Positions 1 to 8,142 of a stretch of DNA of 64,000 nt are shown piece after piece. Source of the DNA: Sphingomonas sp. PP-CE-1G-424 (GTDB lineage Bacteria; Pseudomonadota; Alphaproteobacteria; Sphingomonadales; Sphingomonadaceae); NCBI RefSeq assembly GCF_004341085.1, contig NZ_SLXW01000007.1:49951-113950 (forward strand), read 5' to 3'. Every line of letters begins with the position of its first letter. Positions within the stretch are counted from its first letter, which is position 1. The translations under genes and the position numbers were made by a program. Under the pieces are notes generated by a model. It had not been told where the DNA came from. It worked only from the letters and a program-made list of their open reading frames with translations, and made no database searches.

Positions 1-1
1 C

Positions 2-862
2 CGCCGGTTCACAGCGCGCTCGTTCAACCGGATGTTTCGCGTACGGACCGATCTGGCTACGCTCGTCGACGGCAGAGATGCCGTAATCGGACCGGTGCCC
101 GCCGGCTTCATCCACCATATGTCGCGATGCGGCTCGACGCTGGTCGCACAGATGCTGGGTGCCGATCCGCATCACGTCGTGCTTTCCGAACCCGCACCGC
201 TCGATGCGGTCGTGCGCTGGGCGCTGCAATCGGAGACGCCGCGAGACGATCAGGTCACGGCGCTGCGGGCGGTCGTCGCCGCGCTCGGTCGCGACCGGTC
301 GGGCCAGACGCGCCGCGTCGTCTTCAAGCTCGACAGCTGGCACGCAGTGGCGCTGCCGCTGTTCCGCGCGGCGTTTCCCGAAACGCCCTGGGTGTTCCTG
401 TACCGCGATCCGGTCGAGATACTCGTCTCGCAGCAGCGGCAGCGTGGCATCCACACAGTGCCGGGGCTGTTGCCGGCGAGCATCGTCGACATCGCGGGCG
501 GCGCGGCCATGGCCGCGGATCGCTATGCGGCGTGCGTCCTCAAGCGGATCGGCGAGGCGGTCCTGGATCATTGGCCCCTCGATCATTCGCCGTCGGGAGG
601 CGGACTGCTGGTCGACTATGCGGAAATGCCGGATGCGGTCGTCGATCGGATCGCCCCGCATTTCGGATTCGTGCCCGACGCCGGCCAGCGCGCTGCGATG
701 ATGCAGGTGGCGACGCGCGACGCCAAGGCGCCCGACCGGCGCTTCACACCCGACACTACCGCGAAACGACGCGATGCGACCCCCGAGATCGAAGCGGCGC
801 GCGTCCTAGTCGATCCGGTCCATGCCAGGCTCGAGACCTTGCGCAAGGCCTCAAAACCATGA
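2..862 (+). CDS. Sulfotransferase family protein, 5' end cut by the window
   Basis: Cytosolic PAPS-dependent sulfotransferase fold, predicted to move a sulfuryl group onto an unknown acceptor. The P-loop-like PAPS 5'-phosphosulfate motif S-R-C-G-S-T-L lies near the visible start, and Y-R-D-P-V-E-I-L-V-S looks like the 3'-phosphate-binding segment. The first ATG is at 32, but the frame is open to the window edge, and family members usually have more sequence before the P-loop, so I treat the gene as partial. It sits 139 bases upstream of a tail-collar gene on the same strand. Sulfotransferases accompany some lasso-peptide clusters, so it may act on a product of this island; that is inference. 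The substrate is unknown. Confidence 0.75.
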   Translation, partial: RRFTARSFNRMFRVRTDLATLVDGRDAVIGPVPAGFIHHMSRCGSTLVAQMLGADPHHVVLSEPAPLDAVVRWALQSETPRDDQVTALRAVVAALGRDRSGQTRRVVFKLDSWHAVALPLFRAAFPETPWVFLYRDPVEILVSQQRQRGIHTVPGLLPASIVDIAGGAAMAADRYAACVLKRIGEAVLDHWPLDHSPSGGGLLVDYAEMPDAVVDRIAPHFGFVPDAGQRAAMMQVATRDAKAPDRRFTPDTTAKRRDATPEIEAARVLVDPVHARLETLRKASKP

Positions 863-1001
863 CCCAGCCTGCAACAGTATAATGTTTGCGCTAAACTTGA
901 TCGAAAATCGATCATGATTTTCGTTTTTGCTGTCATCTGCATGATGTTGACTTCTAGTATCAATATATCGATTGTAACCTCTGACCAGGGGAGAATGTCA
1001 T

Positions 1002-1589
1002 ATGGGTGCCGAACCATTTTTAGGCGAAATCTGCATTCTCGGGTTCACGTTTGCACCATCTGGCTATGCTTTATGCAATGGGCAGATCATGTCCATCGCT
1101 CAGAACACCGCGCTGTTTTCCTTGCTGGGCACGACTTATGGCGGCAACGGCTCGACGACGTTTGCGCTCCCCGATCTGCGCGGTCGCGCTCCAATCCATT
1201 TCGGACAAGGGCCTAGCCTTGCGCCATATGCCCAAGGCCAGGTCGGCGGTATAGAGGCAACCACGCTTACGACTGCTCAGTTGCCCGCGCATACGCATGG
1301 TTTCGCCGACAACGGCTCGGCACTGAACGCGATAACGACCAAGGCAACCTCTCAGATACCGGCTGCGGGCTCGTTTCTGGCCAGGACCGTCGACGGCAGT
1401 ACGTCGGGCGCCCAGCCGCTCATCTATGTCCCGGCAGGTACAGCCGGCACGTCCGTGGCAATGGGCGGCCTGAACGTCGCAGGGACCATTGCACCCACAG
1501 GCCAGAACCAGCCGGTTCCGATCATGCAGCCGTATCTTGTGCTAAACTATTCGATAGCCCTCCAGGGTATTTTCCCGTCGCGCAACTAG
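1002..1589 (+). CDS. Phage tail collar domain (microcystin-dependent type) protein
   Basis: A 195-residue protein with the hallmark start of bacterial tail-collar proteins: G-E-I near residue 8, F-A-P-S-G-Y-A-L-C-N-G-Q-I, then Q-N-T-A-L-F-S-L-L-G-T-T-Y-G-G-N-G and T-F-A-L-P-D-L-R-G-R. The middle has T-L-T-T-A-Q-L-P-A-H-T-H-G. Family members resemble tail-fibre collars but occur as stand-alone bacterial genes of uncertain function, probably extracellular. The start is supported by GGGGAGA about 8 bases upstream. No other tail or capsid gene is present, so this is not a prophage. The DUF6916-like gene converging on it is a recurrent partner of this family. It could be a substrate of the nearby modifying enzymes, which is speculative. 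Confidence 0.85.
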   Translation: MGAEPFLGEICILGFTFAPSGYALCNGQIMSIAQNTALFSLLGTTYGGNGSTTFALPDLRGRAPIHFGQGPSLAPYAQGQVGGIEATTLTTAQLPAHTHGFADNGSALNAITTKATSQIPAAGSFLARTVDGSTSGAQPLIYVPAGTAGTSVAMGGLNVAGTIAPTGQNQPVPIMQPYLVLNYSIALQGIFPSRN

Positions 1590-1856
1590 CGCCGGGATAC
1601 GCGGGAGTTGGTGTTGAACAAGGGGCGTTTTGGCAATAATCGGGGCGTGATCGAGCATACCGAAAAGCTGTCCGATAGCCCCCCGCCCGGCGGTCATCTG
1701 CCGCACGGACCGCTTCAGAGCCGACCGCTTATTACGAGGCCCATGTACGTCGAAAACCGCTGCGATTTCGATATCTTCGGAGTCCAGAATGACGGTTGTC
1801 GAACCTCGACAGCTACTCGGCAAAACCTCTGCTCCAGCCGCGAAAATTCGCGATAC

Positions 1857-2174
1857 TCAGTTGAACACCGCCTGGTAATAATAGCCCGGTTCACCGGACA
1901 GGGGACGCGAAATCTGCACGATATCGATCCGGTCGGGGCCGAACCCCTGGCCGCGCAGGACATAGGTGCCCGACGTAAGCATGGCTTCCGGCGCGGAACG
2001 GAAGATCAGAATGAACGGCAGCCGATCGAGCTTGGCATGATTGGCCAGCGAAGTCGCTTCGACAAGGTGCAGCGCGACGGGTTGCGGATCGCAATCGGCC
2101 ATCAGTGCGGATCCGACCAACGGAACGAATTCGGCGAGATGGATAGGACGGAAAAGCGGCACGCTGTTCGACAT
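1857..2174 (-). CDS. DUF6916-like protein
   Basis: A 105-residue protein matching the pattern I associate with DUF6916: F-V-P-L-V-G-S near the start, a central L-V-E-A-T, then L-P-F-I-L-I-F-R-S-A-P with S-G-T-Y-V-L, and the typical ending Y-Q-A-V-F-N. Function is unknown. Genes of this type often stand next to tail-collar (microcystin-dependent) proteins, as here, where the two converge across about 270 bases. It diverges from the HprK-like kinase gene at 2348, so the 173 bases between them probably carry both promoters. Assignment is from remembered family patterns, not a search. Confidence 0.65.
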   Translation of the reverse strand: MSNSVPLFRPIHLAEFVPLVGSALMADCDPQPVALHLVEATSLANHAKLDRLPFILIFRSAPEAMLTSGTYVLRGQGFGPDRIDIVQISRPLSGEPGYYYQAVFN

Positions 2175-2347
2175 CCCGCAGGCTTAGCATCGCGCCCGCC
2201 CCGATCACAGCGTCCATCGACGGATATGCCACCGATGTCGATCCGATTGTCGGCATATCGACCGCAACTTCTGAAAGACCGACCGGCCGCTCCGGTCCTC
2301 CCGGCTTCGGCGCGGTCCGAGCCAGTATCGAAAAGGGAACGATCATC

Positions 2348-3271
2348 ATGACCGACGGCGGTCTTCATGCCGGCGTCGATCGCCAGCGCTGCATCGGGTT
2401 CGACCGAATACTCGATACCGACCGGCGCATCCGAGGCACCCTTGCCGCGTCACCAGCAGTATTGGCATCGCGCGAGAGGGGAGACCCCATCGCGATCGGC
2501 TGGCAGCCGGCGATCGCGGTCTCCGCCCATCCCCGGCCAATCTGGTCGCAAATCGGGGAGTATCTGTACTTCAACGCGCCGGCGGTCGCCGAATATCGCT
2601 GCACACGGGCGCTGATCGACGTGACTCCATTCGCAGGCGCGCCCGACGCGGCGGTCGAGGCGCTGCTGGTCGCGACCGCGCTACCCGCGACCTTGTGGAT
2701 GCGCGGCGACGTCATGCTGCATGCCGCGGCGATCGTCCCGCATGACTGCGACGACGATGGCGCGCTGGCGATCGCGGGCGCTTCGGGCAGCGGCAAGTCG
2801 CGGCTTGCCGCAGAATTCCTCGCGCGCGGTGCCTCACTGGTCGCCGACGACAGCATCGCGGTTCGCCGCCAGCATGGCCAGGTGCGGTGCGCCGGACTTG
2901 CCGGTGGCTATCACCTGGAACGGCATCTAAAATCGAACCCGGCGACCAGAGACACGACCGAGCGCGCCTTCCACGCCGTCGCGGAGCACCGCGCGCGGGG
3001 CTCGGCTCGGCTGGCGGCGATTGTCGTTCTCGAAGACGATCTACAGACCGATCGGACTCGCTTGCACGGTGTCGCGGCGGTCGAAGCGCTACTGGCGAAC
3101 CGGCACCGCGCCAGCGTGCCGCGCCGCTGCGGCCTCGAGCCGCGCGGGCTCCGCGATGTGGCACATTTTGCGCGAACCGTCCCCGTCTGGAAGTGGCCGA
3201 GACACGACGCGGATGCGCTGCTCGACGACGATGTTCGACACATGATCATGCAAGAGAAGGGACAGCAATGA
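2348..3271 (+). CDS. HprK-like serine kinase-related ATPase (copy 1)
   Basis: A 307-residue protein with an HPr-kinase-like C-terminal domain: L-H-A-A-A-I (124-129), a Walker A loop G-A-S-G-S-G-K-S (144-151) and L-V-A-D-D-S-I (164-170), which matches the HprK acidic catalytic/metal segment. No HPr or PTS gene is nearby. Relatives without a PTS context include lasso-peptide tailoring kinases that phosphorylate a C-terminal Ser of the precursor, and the HprK-related proteins of PqqD-linked systems. AAAAGGGA lies about 9 bases before the ATG. The stop overlaps the PqqD-like start (ATGA), so the two are translationally coupled. I infer a peptide-directed kinase. Confidence 0.75.
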   Translation: MTDGGLHAGVDRQRCIGFDRILDTDRRIRGTLAASPAVLASRERGDPIAIGWQPAIAVSAHPRPIWSQIGEYLYFNAPAVAEYRCTRALIDVTPFAGAPDAAVEALLVATALPATLWMRGDVMLHAAAIVPHDCDDDGALAIAGASGSGKSRLAAEFLARGASLVADDSIAVRRQHGQVRCAGLAGGYHLERHLKSNPATRDTTERAFHAVAEHRARGSARLAAIVVLEDDLQTDRTRLHGVAAVEALLANRHRASVPRRCGLEPRGLRDVAHFARTVPVWKWPRHDADALLDDDVRHMIMQEKGQQ

Positions 3272-3537
3272 CCGAGACACTATGGCAGCGGACCGACGAA
3301 TGGGTAGGCACCGAGGTCGAGGACAGCTTCGTCATGATCAACCTGGAAACGGGGACCTATGTAACGCTGAACCCAACCGCCAACGCGGTCTGGGACATGC
3401 TCGAGACGCCGCGGACGCAGAGCGCGGTCGAGGCGTCGCTGCTCGACCAATTCGACGTTACCGTAGCGGACTGCACGACCGCGGTGACGACGCTTCTCGC
3501 GAAGATGCACGCCATGAAGCTCGCCGCACCGGTCTGA
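3268..3537 (+). CDS. PqqD-like peptide-binding protein (RRE, lasso B1 type)
   Basis: An 89-residue protein of PqqD size and pattern: a beta-hairpin-like segment V-M-I-N-L-E-T-G-T-Y-V-T-L-N followed by N-A-V-W-D-M-L, then helices with V-E-A-S-L-L-D-Q-F-D-V and a closing L-L-A-K-M. PqqD-family proteins form winged-helix RiPP recognition elements that hold precursor leaders for modifying enzymes; in lasso clusters the equivalent is B1. AGAAGGGA precedes the ATG, and the start overlaps the kinase stop. Its presence next to a kinase and upstream of an Asn-synthetase-like gene is the main reason to look for a precursor peptide, which I find at 7696-7842. Confidence 0.8.
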   Translation: MTETLWQRTDEWVGTEVEDSFVMINLETGTYVTLNPTANAVWDMLETPRTQSAVEASLLDQFDVTVADCTTAVTTLLAKMHAMKLAAPV

Positions 3538-3595
3538 TCACACCGAACTGATCACACCGATCTGGTCGTCGTCGCTTGCAACAGGGGAGGGGCCC

Positions 3596-4798
3596 ATGCT
3601 GATACGTCCCGAACCCGCTAAGGCGCTGAGCGCACGCCAGGAATGCGCCATCCTGACCCATGCGGTTGCCCGCAATCCCGGATTCGCATCGTTGCGCCTG
3701 CGGCTAGCGAGGCTGCTTAACCAGCTCGACGCGTTCGACGAAGCGATCGCCGTGCTGACCGCGCCCGATGCCGCGACGCCTAACTCCCCCGATTACGGTG
3801 CGTGCATGGCGCTGGCGGCGGCCTGGTTCGGGCGGGACCAGCCCGGTGATACGGTCCGCGCGCACCATACCGCGATCCGCGCGGAGGCGCTCGCCACGAC
3901 CAGTACACAGCGCAGCGCGGCGCTGGCCGATCAGGGCAAGGCGTTGCTGCGGCTAGATCGTCTCAACGCCGCGCGCGATCGGTTGACCAAGGCGCTGCGA
4001 CGCGATCCCGGCAACATGCCGGCCTGCCGACACCTCGCCACCGAATTGCTGCGGACTGGCGACACCGAGGCGGTGATCGCGATGACCGACCGGCTGGCGG
4101 CGCAGGGCATCGGTCATGCCCGGCTGTTCATGGCACGGATGCTCGCCTTCGCGCAGCTCGACCGGATCGCGGAGGCGCGCGCGATCATCGATCCGGAGCG
4201 GTTCCGGCATCGCCGGATCCTGACGCCTCCGCTTGGCTGGGCGGATATCGCGGCGTTCAATACCGCACTCGTAGAGGAACTGAAGACGCACCCCGGGCTG
4301 CGCTACGAACGCCACGGTACCGCATCGCGCAGCACCTGGCGGATCGATGCGCTGGCGACTGGCGCCGCACCGATCGCGCGCGCGCTGCTGGCACAGATCG
4401 CGGAGACTGCGGAACGGCATGTCGCCGCGTTGTCGGACATCGCGCATCCCTGGCTTGCGGCACGTCCCGATCGCGGCGAGCTGCGGAGCTGGTGCGTCAT
4501 CACCGAAGGCGAAGGCTTCGAGCAATGGCACGCGCATCCGTTCGGCTGGATGAGCGGGGTCTATTACGCTCAGGTCCCCGATACGGTCGTCACCGGCAGT
4601 GATGCCGGCGGGTGCATCGCGTTCGGTCTGCCCGATGGCTTGATCGGTGCCGACAGGGCAGCGCAGTTCGGCGAGGATCTGGTCCGCCCGCAGCCGGGCT
4701 TGCTGATGCTGTTCCCGTCGCACAGCTATCACCGCACGTTCCCGCATGGTGCCGAAGATCGCCGGATCTGCGTGTCGTTCGATATTTGGCCTGCTTAG
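3596..4798 (+). CDS. TPR-containing putative 2OG-Fe(II) oxygenase (copy 1)
   Basis: A 400-residue protein. The first ~200 residues are helical TPR-like repeats (A-L-R-R-D-P-G-N-M-P-A-C-R-H-L-A and similar). The C-terminal part matches the putative 2OG-Fe(II) oxygenase family: H-A-H-P-F-G-W-M-S-G-V-Y-Y (312-324), G-G-C-I-A-F-G, and F-P-S-H-S-Y-H-R-T-F-P (373-383), with an Arg pair at 389-390 for 2-oxoglutarate. GGGGAGG lies just before the ATG. It is the third gene of the kinase-PqqD-oxygenase run, and its stop overlaps the stop of the convergent Asn-synthetase-like gene. A close paralog is at 8143. Predicted to hydroxylate a peptide or protein; the substrate is unknown. Confidence 0.8.
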   Translation: MLIRPEPAKALSARQECAILTHAVARNPGFASLRLRLARLLNQLDAFDEAIAVLTAPDAATPNSPDYGACMALAAAWFGRDQPGDTVRAHHTAIRAEALATTSTQRSAALADQGKALLRLDRLNAARDRLTKALRRDPGNMPACRHLATELLRTGDTEAVIAMTDRLAAQGIGHARLFMARMLAFAQLDRIAEARAIIDPERFRHRRILTPPLGWADIAAFNTALVEELKTHPGLRYERHGTASRSTWRIDALATGAAPIARALLAQIAETAERHVAALSDIAHPWLAARPDRGELRSWCVITEGEGFEQWHAHPFGWMSGVYYAQVPDTVVTGSDAGGCIAFGLPDGLIGADRAAQFGEDLVRPQPGLLMLFPSHSYHRTFPHGAEDRRICVSFDIWPA

Positions 4799-6552
4799 GA
4801 GCGCGCGCGCCACCAGGTCAGGAATTCCGCGGTGATCGCGGTCAGTTGCACCTCGTAGGATTCAGCGAAGTTTGTCGGCCCGCGCTCGGCGACCTTTGCA
4901 AGCGCCTGGTCGAGCCAGTCGAGGTCGATCCACTCCTGCACCTCGGCCTTGCGGAACTCGGCGATCCGCCCGCGCGCCGCAGGCGCCTGGCGTTGGAGCC
5001 GCGCCATGTGATCGGGCGATGCCGGCCTGCCCGAGCGCCGCAACCGGATCGTGTCGGGCAGATAACCCGCGAGCATGTGGCGTACCGGCGCACGATCGAG
5101 ACCGTCATGGACGAGAAAGCCCGCCGGAAACCCTGCGAACAGCCGAAGCAGCCGCACGTCGCGGAACGGGAATTCCATCCGCAGCGCACCCGGATAGAAT
5201 TCGTTCGGATGGAGCAGCGCCTTGTCCGCGCCGGGTAGATACCCCCACGCGTCACGCGGACGCCGGACCTCGTTTTTCACCGTGGCAGCGGGGGGCGCGC
5301 GCATCGCCTCAGGCAGCGCGCCGAGACGCTCCGCCGACAACCGGACATGGAACGCCCCCCCCGCCGGCTCCACCGCGGTCCCCGCCAGATAGCGGCGCAC
5401 ACGTCCCGCGGTGCCGCGCAGTTGCTGCCGCATCGTCGTCAGCGCGAACTTACCCGTCAGTGTCGCCTCGCCGAACGAGCCGTCGAACAGCGCGGTCGCG
5501 CCTAGCGCCTTGCCGCGCATCTGAAACGTCTCGGTCAGACAGTGCCGCACCGGCATCGGCGGACGACTCGCCCCGCCCAGGATCAGGTCGGAGGGGCGGT
5601 AGATATCGGCGTTTTCGGGCGGCGAGACATGCTCGGCGGTCAGACCGATCCGATCAGCGACCGCATCGGCGAACACGGCTTCGTCGACAAGCCCGCTACC
5701 GGGCGGCGCGACCGAGGTCAGCAGGATCATCCGCTGGTCCGCCGCCCGCTCGCGCGCAGCCAGCCACGCGATCGTCGAGGAATCCAGCCCGCCGCTGAGC
5801 AGCACGCCCGGCACCGCCGTCCGGGCGATCCGCGCCCGCAAAATCGTCTGCATCGTTTCTTCGGACGCGACGACCGCATCGTCGAACGACCCTGTCCACC
5901 GAGGCTGCGGGACTAGGATCGCTGCGACATCACGGTAGATGCCGTCCGCCATAATCGTTAGCCGCGTCGCGGGCTCGAGCTGCCGGACCTTGGCCAGCAT
6001 CGTCCGATCACCCATCTCCTCGCGCAGCGCCGCACGTAGGTCAGCACGCCCGATCGACGCCAGCAACCCCATTTCGTCGAGCCGGTTGCCGATCCACGCA
6101 ATCCGTGACAACGCGAACAGGTTCGGGGCGACCGCGACGCGCGGACCGTCGACTGCGAAGAACAGCCGATCGCGCCGCGCGGCCGACATCGTCAACACCA
6201 GCCGGCGGTCCCGACGATCCCAGTGGAGAAGCGACCACTCACCGATCATCTCGGCCGGGGTTTCGCTTCCGAACCGGTCCAGCGCGGCGCGCGCGAGCAA
6301 CGCTGCAGGCAGCGTCGGCGGAACGTTCAGCCGCACCGCTAACGCTTGCGGTTCCTCGATATGGCCAACAAGGATGGTCAACGCATCGTCCGCCTCGATC
6401 CGGTGCAACGCGGTGCGATCTTGCGGGTCGACCTCATGCGCGAACGCCGCACCCGACACGTTGCCGCTATCCAGTCCAAGCGCGGCGACATCGCGCGGAT
6501 CGACCGGTCCGCCATCGAGACGGAACAGACCGTAGATTCCGCTGCTCAGCAT
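4795..6552 (-). CDS. Asparagine-synthetase-like protein lacking Cys2 (lasso cyclase C type)
   Basis: A 585-residue protein with an N-terminal glutaminase-like half and a C-terminal synthetase half. The PP-loop L-S-G-G-L-D-S-S is at 252-259. It starts M-L-S-S-G, so the Cys2 nucleophile of true glutamine-dependent AsnB is missing. Lasso cyclases also keep this fold without glutaminase activity, using ATP to activate an Asp/Glu side chain for macrolactam closure, and have similar length. It diverges from the propeller-like gene at 6564 with only 11 bases between starts and meets the oxygenase gene tail to tail. I infer a peptide cyclase or amide-forming ligase; an adenylate-forming tailoring enzyme of other type remains possible. 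Confidence 0.7.
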   Translation of the reverse strand: MLSSGIYGLFRLDGGPVDPRDVAALGLDSGNVSGAAFAHEVDPQDRTALHRIEADDALTILVGHIEEPQALAVRLNVPPTLPAALLARAALDRFGSETPAEMIGEWSLLHWDRRDRRLVLTMSAARRDRLFFAVDGPRVAVAPNLFALSRIAWIGNRLDEMGLLASIGRADLRAALREEMGDRTMLAKVRQLEPATRLTIMADGIYRDVAAILVPQPRWTGSFDDAVVASEETMQTILRARIARTAVPGVLLSGGLDSSTIAWLAARERAADQRMILLTSVAPPGSGLVDEAVFADAVADRIGLTAEHVSPPENADIYRPSDLILGGASRPPMPVRHCLTETFQMRGKALGATALFDGSFGEATLTGKFALTTMRQQLRGTAGRVRRYLAGTAVEPAGGAFHVRLSAERLGALPEAMRAPPAATVKNEVRRPRDAWGYLPGADKALLHPNEFYPGALRMEFPFRDVRLLRLFAGFPAGFLVHDGLDRAPVRHMLAGYLPDTIRLRRSGRPASPDHMARLQRQAPAARGRIAEFRKAEVQEWIDLDWLDQALAKVAERGPTNFAESYEVQLTAITAEFLTWWRARS

Positions 6553-6563
6553 TGTACCGACCC

Positions 6564-7550
6564 ATGATTGACGCGCGTGCGGCGTCGGATAAACAATGGC
6601 GGATGCCCGACATGGATCGTCTTGCCGCCAAGAGTGCGCTGCGCGAAGCGATGGCGCGCAACGCCTATGCGCGCGGCGAAGTACGCATCGCCGATCCCGA
6701 TCTGACCGAACAGACCTGGCTGGTCGCGTCGCATCGCGGGCTCTTCGCGATCTCCGCCGATGGCGGGCCGGGGGCCGGCGTGGAAACCGCCAGCGTAAAA
6801 ACCATAGTCTATGGCTGGTTCTTTGGCCTTTGCCGGCACCACGACGTGCTCTACGTATTTGAGAATTGCGGACACCGCGACCGCACCATACCGATGGGGC
6901 GAATCGTCCGTTTCGATCTTGCCGGAGACCGGCTGGCCACGCCCGAGGTAATCGTCATCGGGTTGCACACCAATTGCCACCAGATCGCAGTCATCGATGG
7001 GCTGTTGTGCGTACTCGACACCGCGAACCAGGCGATCCTTCGGTTCACACTTGAAGGCAACGCGGTCGACGTCCAGCGCCCGTTCGCGGCCGCGCCGCCA
7101 TACGACACCAGCGGTGCGTATCTGCATATCAACGCGATAGCAGCAGTCGGCGACCGCACGGCGATCATGCTTCACAACGGCAAGGCGATCCCCGCAAAGA
7201 CTAGTGAGCTCGCTTGGCTCGACCGCGACTGGCGGGTGATCGAGCGTCAGCCGCTGCCCGGGTATAGCTGTCACGACATCGTCGCGGACGAACGCGGGAT
7301 GCTATGGCACTGCGACTCGATGGCCGGCGACATCATGGCCGCGGATGGCACGCGTGCGCATGTCACCGACACGCTCATGACGCGAGGACTGGCAATCACG
7401 CGCAATGCAATCATCGTCGGCATGTCCAGTTTCGGCCCCCGCCATCTGCGCAGCAAGCTGCATGGCGGAGTCGTGATACTCGATCGCGCGCTCGAACTGC
7501 GCATGACGATGGTCCTCGATGGATCGCCGACGGATATTATCGCACTGTAA
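6564..7550 (+). CDS. Beta-propeller-like protein of unknown function
   Basis: A 328-residue protein without a signal peptide. It shows repeated short beta-type blocks such as W-L-V-A-S-H-R-G-L-F-A-I, L-C-V-L-D-T-A-N-Q-A-I-L-R-F and G-M-L-W-H-C-D-S, consistent with an NHL- or lactonase-like propeller. Conserved-looking His/Cys residues occur in H-T-N-C-H-Q-I, H-I-N-A-I and Y-S-C-H-D-I. The chosen ATG at 6564 leaves 11 bases to the divergent Asn-synthetase-like start; a later ATG at 6603 is possible. The frame is open far upstream because it shadows the opposite gene. I do not recognise a named family with certainty. Its position suggests it belongs to the peptide-modification island. Confidence 0.6.
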   Translation: MIDARAASDKQWRMPDMDRLAAKSALREAMARNAYARGEVRIADPDLTEQTWLVASHRGLFAISADGGPGAGVETASVKTIVYGWFFGLCRHHDVLYVFENCGHRDRTIPMGRIVRFDLAGDRLATPEVIVIGLHTNCHQIAVIDGLLCVLDTANQAILRFTLEGNAVDVQRPFAAAPPYDTSGAYLHINAIAAVGDRTAIMLHNGKAIPAKTSELAWLDRDWRVIERQPLPGYSCHDIVADERGMLWHCDSMAGDIMAADGTRAHVTDTLMTRGLAITRNAIIVGMSSFGPRHLRSKLHGGVVILDRALELRMTMVLDGSPTDIIAL

Positions 7551-7695
7551 CAATATCCTGTCGCGACGGCCGTAGCGACGCGCTTCAACGACAACCCGAA
7601 CAATACCCCGTACCGTCGGCTCGTACCGACGACGCAGAACCCCGACGCAACGACGTAGCCACGCGATCAAGCGCTCCGGCGTACGCTAGGAGCGA

Positions 7696-7842
7696 TCAGG
7701 ACCTCTGGCAATCCGGGGAGGGGTTGCCCCCGACATCGTTACCCAAACCAGGTGACAGCGCGGTTTCACGGACATCGAGTTCGCGAATTTCAGGTGCGAT
7801 CCAGGTCTTGCGCTGGCCTGAAGGAATGATCTGATCTGTCAT
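7696..7842 (-). CDS. Candidate RiPP (lasso-like) precursor peptide, 48 residues
   Basis: A short gene with a clear ribosome binding site: GAGGA (7850-7854, complement) is 7 bases before the ATG. The leader contains K-T-W-I-A-P-E-I-R-E-L, which fits the lasso leader spacing Y-x-x-P-x-L (here W-x-x-P-x-I) recognised by PqqD-like B1 proteins. It continues D-V-R-E-T-A; with Thr at -2, a core would begin L-S-P-G-L-G-N-D, placing Asp at ring position 8. Leu1-Asp8 rings are known in citrulassin- and lagmysin-type lasso peptides. The tail is P-S-P-D-C-Q-R-S, ending in Ser, the residue that lasso-associated HprK-like kinases phosphorylate. The neighbours supply kinase, B1-like and cyclase-like proteins. 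The gene is seen directly; its RiPP role is inferred. Confidence 0.7.
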   Translation of the reverse strand: MTDQIIPSGQRKTWIAPEIRELDVRETALSPGLGNDVGGNPSPDCQRS

Positions 7843-8142
7843 TGTACTATCCTCGTATACTGCGTCCAAGTCTACGCAATGCCCTATAGGTGCGATCTAC
7901 GCCTGTTTTTCTCTCATAGACAAGAGATTCGATTATCCATCGATTTTCATCTGCGCACGTCGTTGAACCAACGAATATACTCAAATTGGTTTTTCTTTAG
8001 CAGGTATAGCCTTTTAAAACATATGTTTCCATATATAATTTCGCCGATAACTGATCCATACTGTAGAGATTGCACCAGTTTTTTATGCTGAATCGTCGCA
8101 AGGGGTCATGCTTGGTGAATTCGCCGAACCGTGAGAGCGTTC
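7843..8142. promoter_or_regulatory. AT-rich divergent promoter region of the precursor gene
   Basis: Three hundred bases between the minus-strand precursor gene and the plus-strand oxygenase gene. Composition drops sharply from the surrounding GC-rich DNA, with runs such as TTTTTCTTTAG and TTTTTTATGC between about 7900 and 8090. A sequence AAGTCTACGC near 7870 resembles half of the GTAGAC-type palindromes seen elsewhere in the window. I see no convincing gene here; the only frame (7879-8091) has coding-unlike composition. It probably carries both promoters. Confidence 0.5.

Noticed and set aside
1002..1589. Prophage remnant suggested by the tail-collar domain
   Set aside because: No capsid, terminase, baseplate or lysis genes nearby; the stand-alone collar family is common in bacteria outside phages.
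1542..1823. A 93-residue minus-strand frame starting with TTG just after the DUF6916-like gene, with a W-T-P-K-I string in the overlapping frame that loosely resembles the precursor leader
   Set aside because: It runs antisense into the tail-collar gene, has no family pattern, and the leader-like string is in another frame with no start. At most a decayed precursor; evidence is too thin.
7879..8091. A 70-codon plus-strand frame in the AT-rich region beside the precursor gene
   Set aside because: No ribosome binding site, residue composition is that of translated AT-rich DNA, and it lies where promoters are expected.
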